DNA of 64,000 nucleotides from Locusta migratoria. Taxonomy: Eukaryota; Arthropoda; Insecta; Orthoptera; Acrididae. The notes under the pieces were generated by a model. It saw nothing but the letters and a program-made list of their open reading frames with translations. It searched no databases and was not told the DNA's origin. This document shows, piece by piece, positions 62,016 through 64,000 of the stretch. Within the stretch, counting starts at the first letter, position 1, and each line of letters opens with the position of its first letter. The stretch spans positions 352,192,548 through 352,256,547 of the forward strand of contig CM048746.1 of assembly GCA_026315105.1 (NCBI GenBank), read 5' to 3'. The translations under genes and the position numbers were made by a program.

Positions 62016-62399
62016 ACTTGAAAATTGATTTGTGACAAAGGTGATGGCAGCCAGTGAATCTAATAAAGGTACATGTACGAATAATCCTGCGTCCTTGACA
62101 CGTCAAGAAAATGACGGTAGAGGACAGCGACGTGTTTAATATTTTACCTATTATCTTGTTATACTAACAAAAGATGAAGTAATCTGAACTACAAAAATTA
62201 AAAATTGTTGCATAACCTCTATTTTAGGGGTTCATGACTCATTACATGAAGATGTATACAGATATAAAAAAATACCTTTGAGTTCGTTTATTGTTCATGA
62301 AACACTAACTTACAAGTTGTACGACAATAACCTCGACTTTCTCAATCTGTGTTCCAGATCGCAGCATACATCGGTACTCATAATACCCTATTACACATT
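62016..62399. other. Gene-free AT-rich stretch
   Basis: No feature recognised. Confidence 0.4.
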
Positions 62400-63270
62400 G
62401 TCTTTCACTGATGCATGCCTGTTTTCGTCGTCGCATACTGTCCACTATATCATCAAGGGATTGTTGGTTCTCATTGTCACACTGCTGAACGACGATTCGG
62501 TGTAGATCTCTTGGATCCGTTGGTGGGTCGTCTCATCTACAAACAGACCTTTTTAATACCTCCCAGACGTGTTCTACAGGATTTTTGTCCGAAGAACATG
62601 TTGGTTGTTTTAATCTTGGGATGTTGTTATTACCAGGAAGCCATTCACGATAAGCGCGAGAATTGTCGTCCATTAAGCGAATACCTCATGGAAATGCTGC
62701 CGATTTGGTTGCACTATACTTCGGAAGATGTCAACCCTGTATAGCTGTTTGTTTGACTTCTACGATCAACAGTGCCGTAATATGGCTCCACATCCACGTC
62801 AAAATATCAGGGAACCACCATCTTACTGCCTCCGCCGGACGGTTATATAAGACGTTCAGGCTGACGGGGCTGCCTCCAAAAACGTCTCTGATGATTGAAT
62901 GACAGAAGGCACATACGGGTCTCATCTGTGAATAGAACTTGATGCCAATGCCGACGAGCCCATTCAGCACGCTGTTGAGTCCATCCGTACCACGGTGAAC
63001 GGTGCCTAGGTATCAAATGTGAATCTTACTATGGCCCTTTGGGGTGAAGGTTTCATGCAGCATATTACGAACAGTTTGAGTCGAATCACAGCGTTTTGTG
63101 CTTGCGCGGAGATCATTTCTAGGCTGTGGTAGCCGGTAGGGGGCCAACGCGAGACAAGCCGTCTCTGCCTCCACCACGGCCGACACGTCTGGAAACTTCG
63201 CCGAATGAGAGTCCTTCGAAACAAAAAGTAACAACGCGGATACGGTCAAACTTCTGGACACGACAGAAAT
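62400..63270 (-). pseudogene. Tc1-like transposase, second lineage, decayed
   Basis: On the minus strand: a decayed N-terminal DNA-binding region (63270-63000), WHQVLFTDETRMCLLSFNHQ (first catalytic Asp, near 62940), RRFWRQPRQPERLI, GGGSKMVV and FDVDVEPYYGTVDRRSQ, then, past frame changes and a lost stretch that should hold the second Asp, NPVEHVWEVLKRSVCR (catalytic Glu, near 62560) and PTDPRDLHRIVVQQCDNENQ to SMRRRKQACI (near 62405). Several stops. It differs from the Tc1-like copy at 33.6-34.3 kb. No terminal repeats identified. Confidence 0.8.
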
Positions 63271-63611
63271 ACTGTGAAGACCAATAGTGCACTTCCATCC
63301 TGGTGTTATGACGGGAACTGATCGACCGTCTTACCTACTCCGTCGCAGTGGCGCCATTGTTTACATATTTGATTGGGTGTCTATGGAAAGTCTAAGTAAG
63401 TTTGTTCTTAGGCGTTCGAAACATTCATCGTCAATGCTCAGGACATTATATGCGAAAGAATTTACAGAGAAATTCACTAAAACTGTCCTGAAGATGCGGA
63501 TGAAGAAGTGGAATTACTTGGCTGTTGGAATGGGAAAGTTAAATATCTTGTGGACGAGCTGTAACAAGGGCAATGAAATCTATTTTAAAGAACGAAAAGC
63601 AACAATATTTA
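63271..63611. other. Gap with an unrecognised 124-codon frame
   Basis: The plus-strand frame 63287-63661 (Lys-rich) shows no known domain, runs into a tandem duplication and overlaps the 5' flank of the Tc1-like relic. I do not call it a gene. Confidence 0.4.
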
Positions 63612-63872
63612 TGTACGGAGCAAAATTGTGGAATACCAGATTAAAACAAAATACAAATTAAAATGAAAGAATATAAAGAGAGTATCTAATGGCCAGTTAC
63701 TGAGATGGATAATATAAAACAAAGCTCAAGTTCTATTTAGGACGATGTAGAGAGCAGAATTATGGGATACAAAATTAAAATACAAATTAAAATAAAATAA
63801 TAAAAAAGAGAGTATCTAATGGCTAGTTACTGAGATGGATAATTTAAAACAAAGCTAAAGTTCTATTTAGTT
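63612..63872. repeat. Two-unit tandem duplication (~132 bp)
   Basis: GAGAGTATCTAATGGCCAGT and TACTGAGATGGATAATATAA (from about 63678) recur as GAGAGTATCTAATGGCTAGT and TACTGAGATGGATAATTTAA (from about 63810), and GAGCAAAATTGTGGAATAC recurs as GAGCAGAATTATGGGATAC. The spacing is about 132 bp. It ends with AAGTTCTATTTAG in both units. Confidence 0.85.
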
Positions 63873-64000
63873 TGGATGGATCAAAAAATTATGTAATGCA
63901 AATGGCTAGCATTGTTAGCAATGACATCCATCTAAAACAGCTGATGTCATTTCGTCAACTAAATAGGATGACTGAAAACAGGATAACAATCTATGACATG

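Overview
The window looks like gene-poor, repeat-saturated intergenic DNA from an insect. The best guess is Polyneoptera, probably a grasshopper or locust (Orthoptera). The reasons are a tRNA-derived SINE of about 195-199 bp present in roughly a dozen copies, a second tRNA-related repeat built on the phrase CTGGCAGATTAAAATTGTG, and CR1-like LINEs ending in (TGTAGA)n tails. I remember these repeat types from acridid genomes; no database was searched. No host protein-coding gene, rRNA or functional tRNA can be supported. Nearly every open frame that makes sense is a decayed piece of transposable-element coding sequence.

Layout, left to right. 1-10 kb: the C-terminus of an R1/I-type LINE (+); a Tx1/L1-like LINE (-, 8591 to 3938) with ORF1 (zinc knuckle) and ORF2 (endonuclease plus reverse transcriptase); and an I-clade RNase H fragment (-). 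11-20 kb: CR1-like LINE copies split by SINEs, a DDE transposase relic, and two arrays of degenerate tandem units next to a CCCGGCGTTGCCCGGG motif. 20-31 kb: an inverted-terminus element carrying a hammerhead-ribozyme-like core, nested SINEs, a Penelope-like reverse transcriptase relic (-), and two CR1-like LINEs head to head. 31-45 kb: GC-rich patches, a Tc1-like transposase, a three-unit tandem repeat split by a SINE, a mariner-like element with long inverted termini, a three-level SINE nest, and a TTAA-flanked MITE. 46-56 kb: a near-complete DDE transposase, RTE-like LINEs, a Penelope-like element with GIY-YIG domain between inverted terminal repeats, an IS630/mariner-type transposon inside a LINE, and a tandem array of about 206 bp derived from LINE reverse transcriptase sequence. 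56-64 kb: LINE 3' ends, a palindromic tRNA-containing element, a further Tc1-like transposase, and a short tandem duplication.

Nothing here works together as a pathway. What can be read is the order of insertion: SINEs sit in LINEs, in other SINEs and in tandem repeats; target-site duplications are visible for most full-length SINEs, and two insertions have an 'empty' relative elsewhere in the window. The most unusual parts are the Penelope-type elements whose termini are inverted and carry hammerhead-like motifs (about 13.4-13.6, 20.5-20.8 and 49.3-50.9 kb), the LINE-derived satellite at 51.9-52.7 kb, and the palindromic tRNA-containing element at 61.3-61.6 kb. Family names rest on motifs read by eye; boundaries are good to a few bases where a target-site duplication is given and to tens of bases elsewhere.
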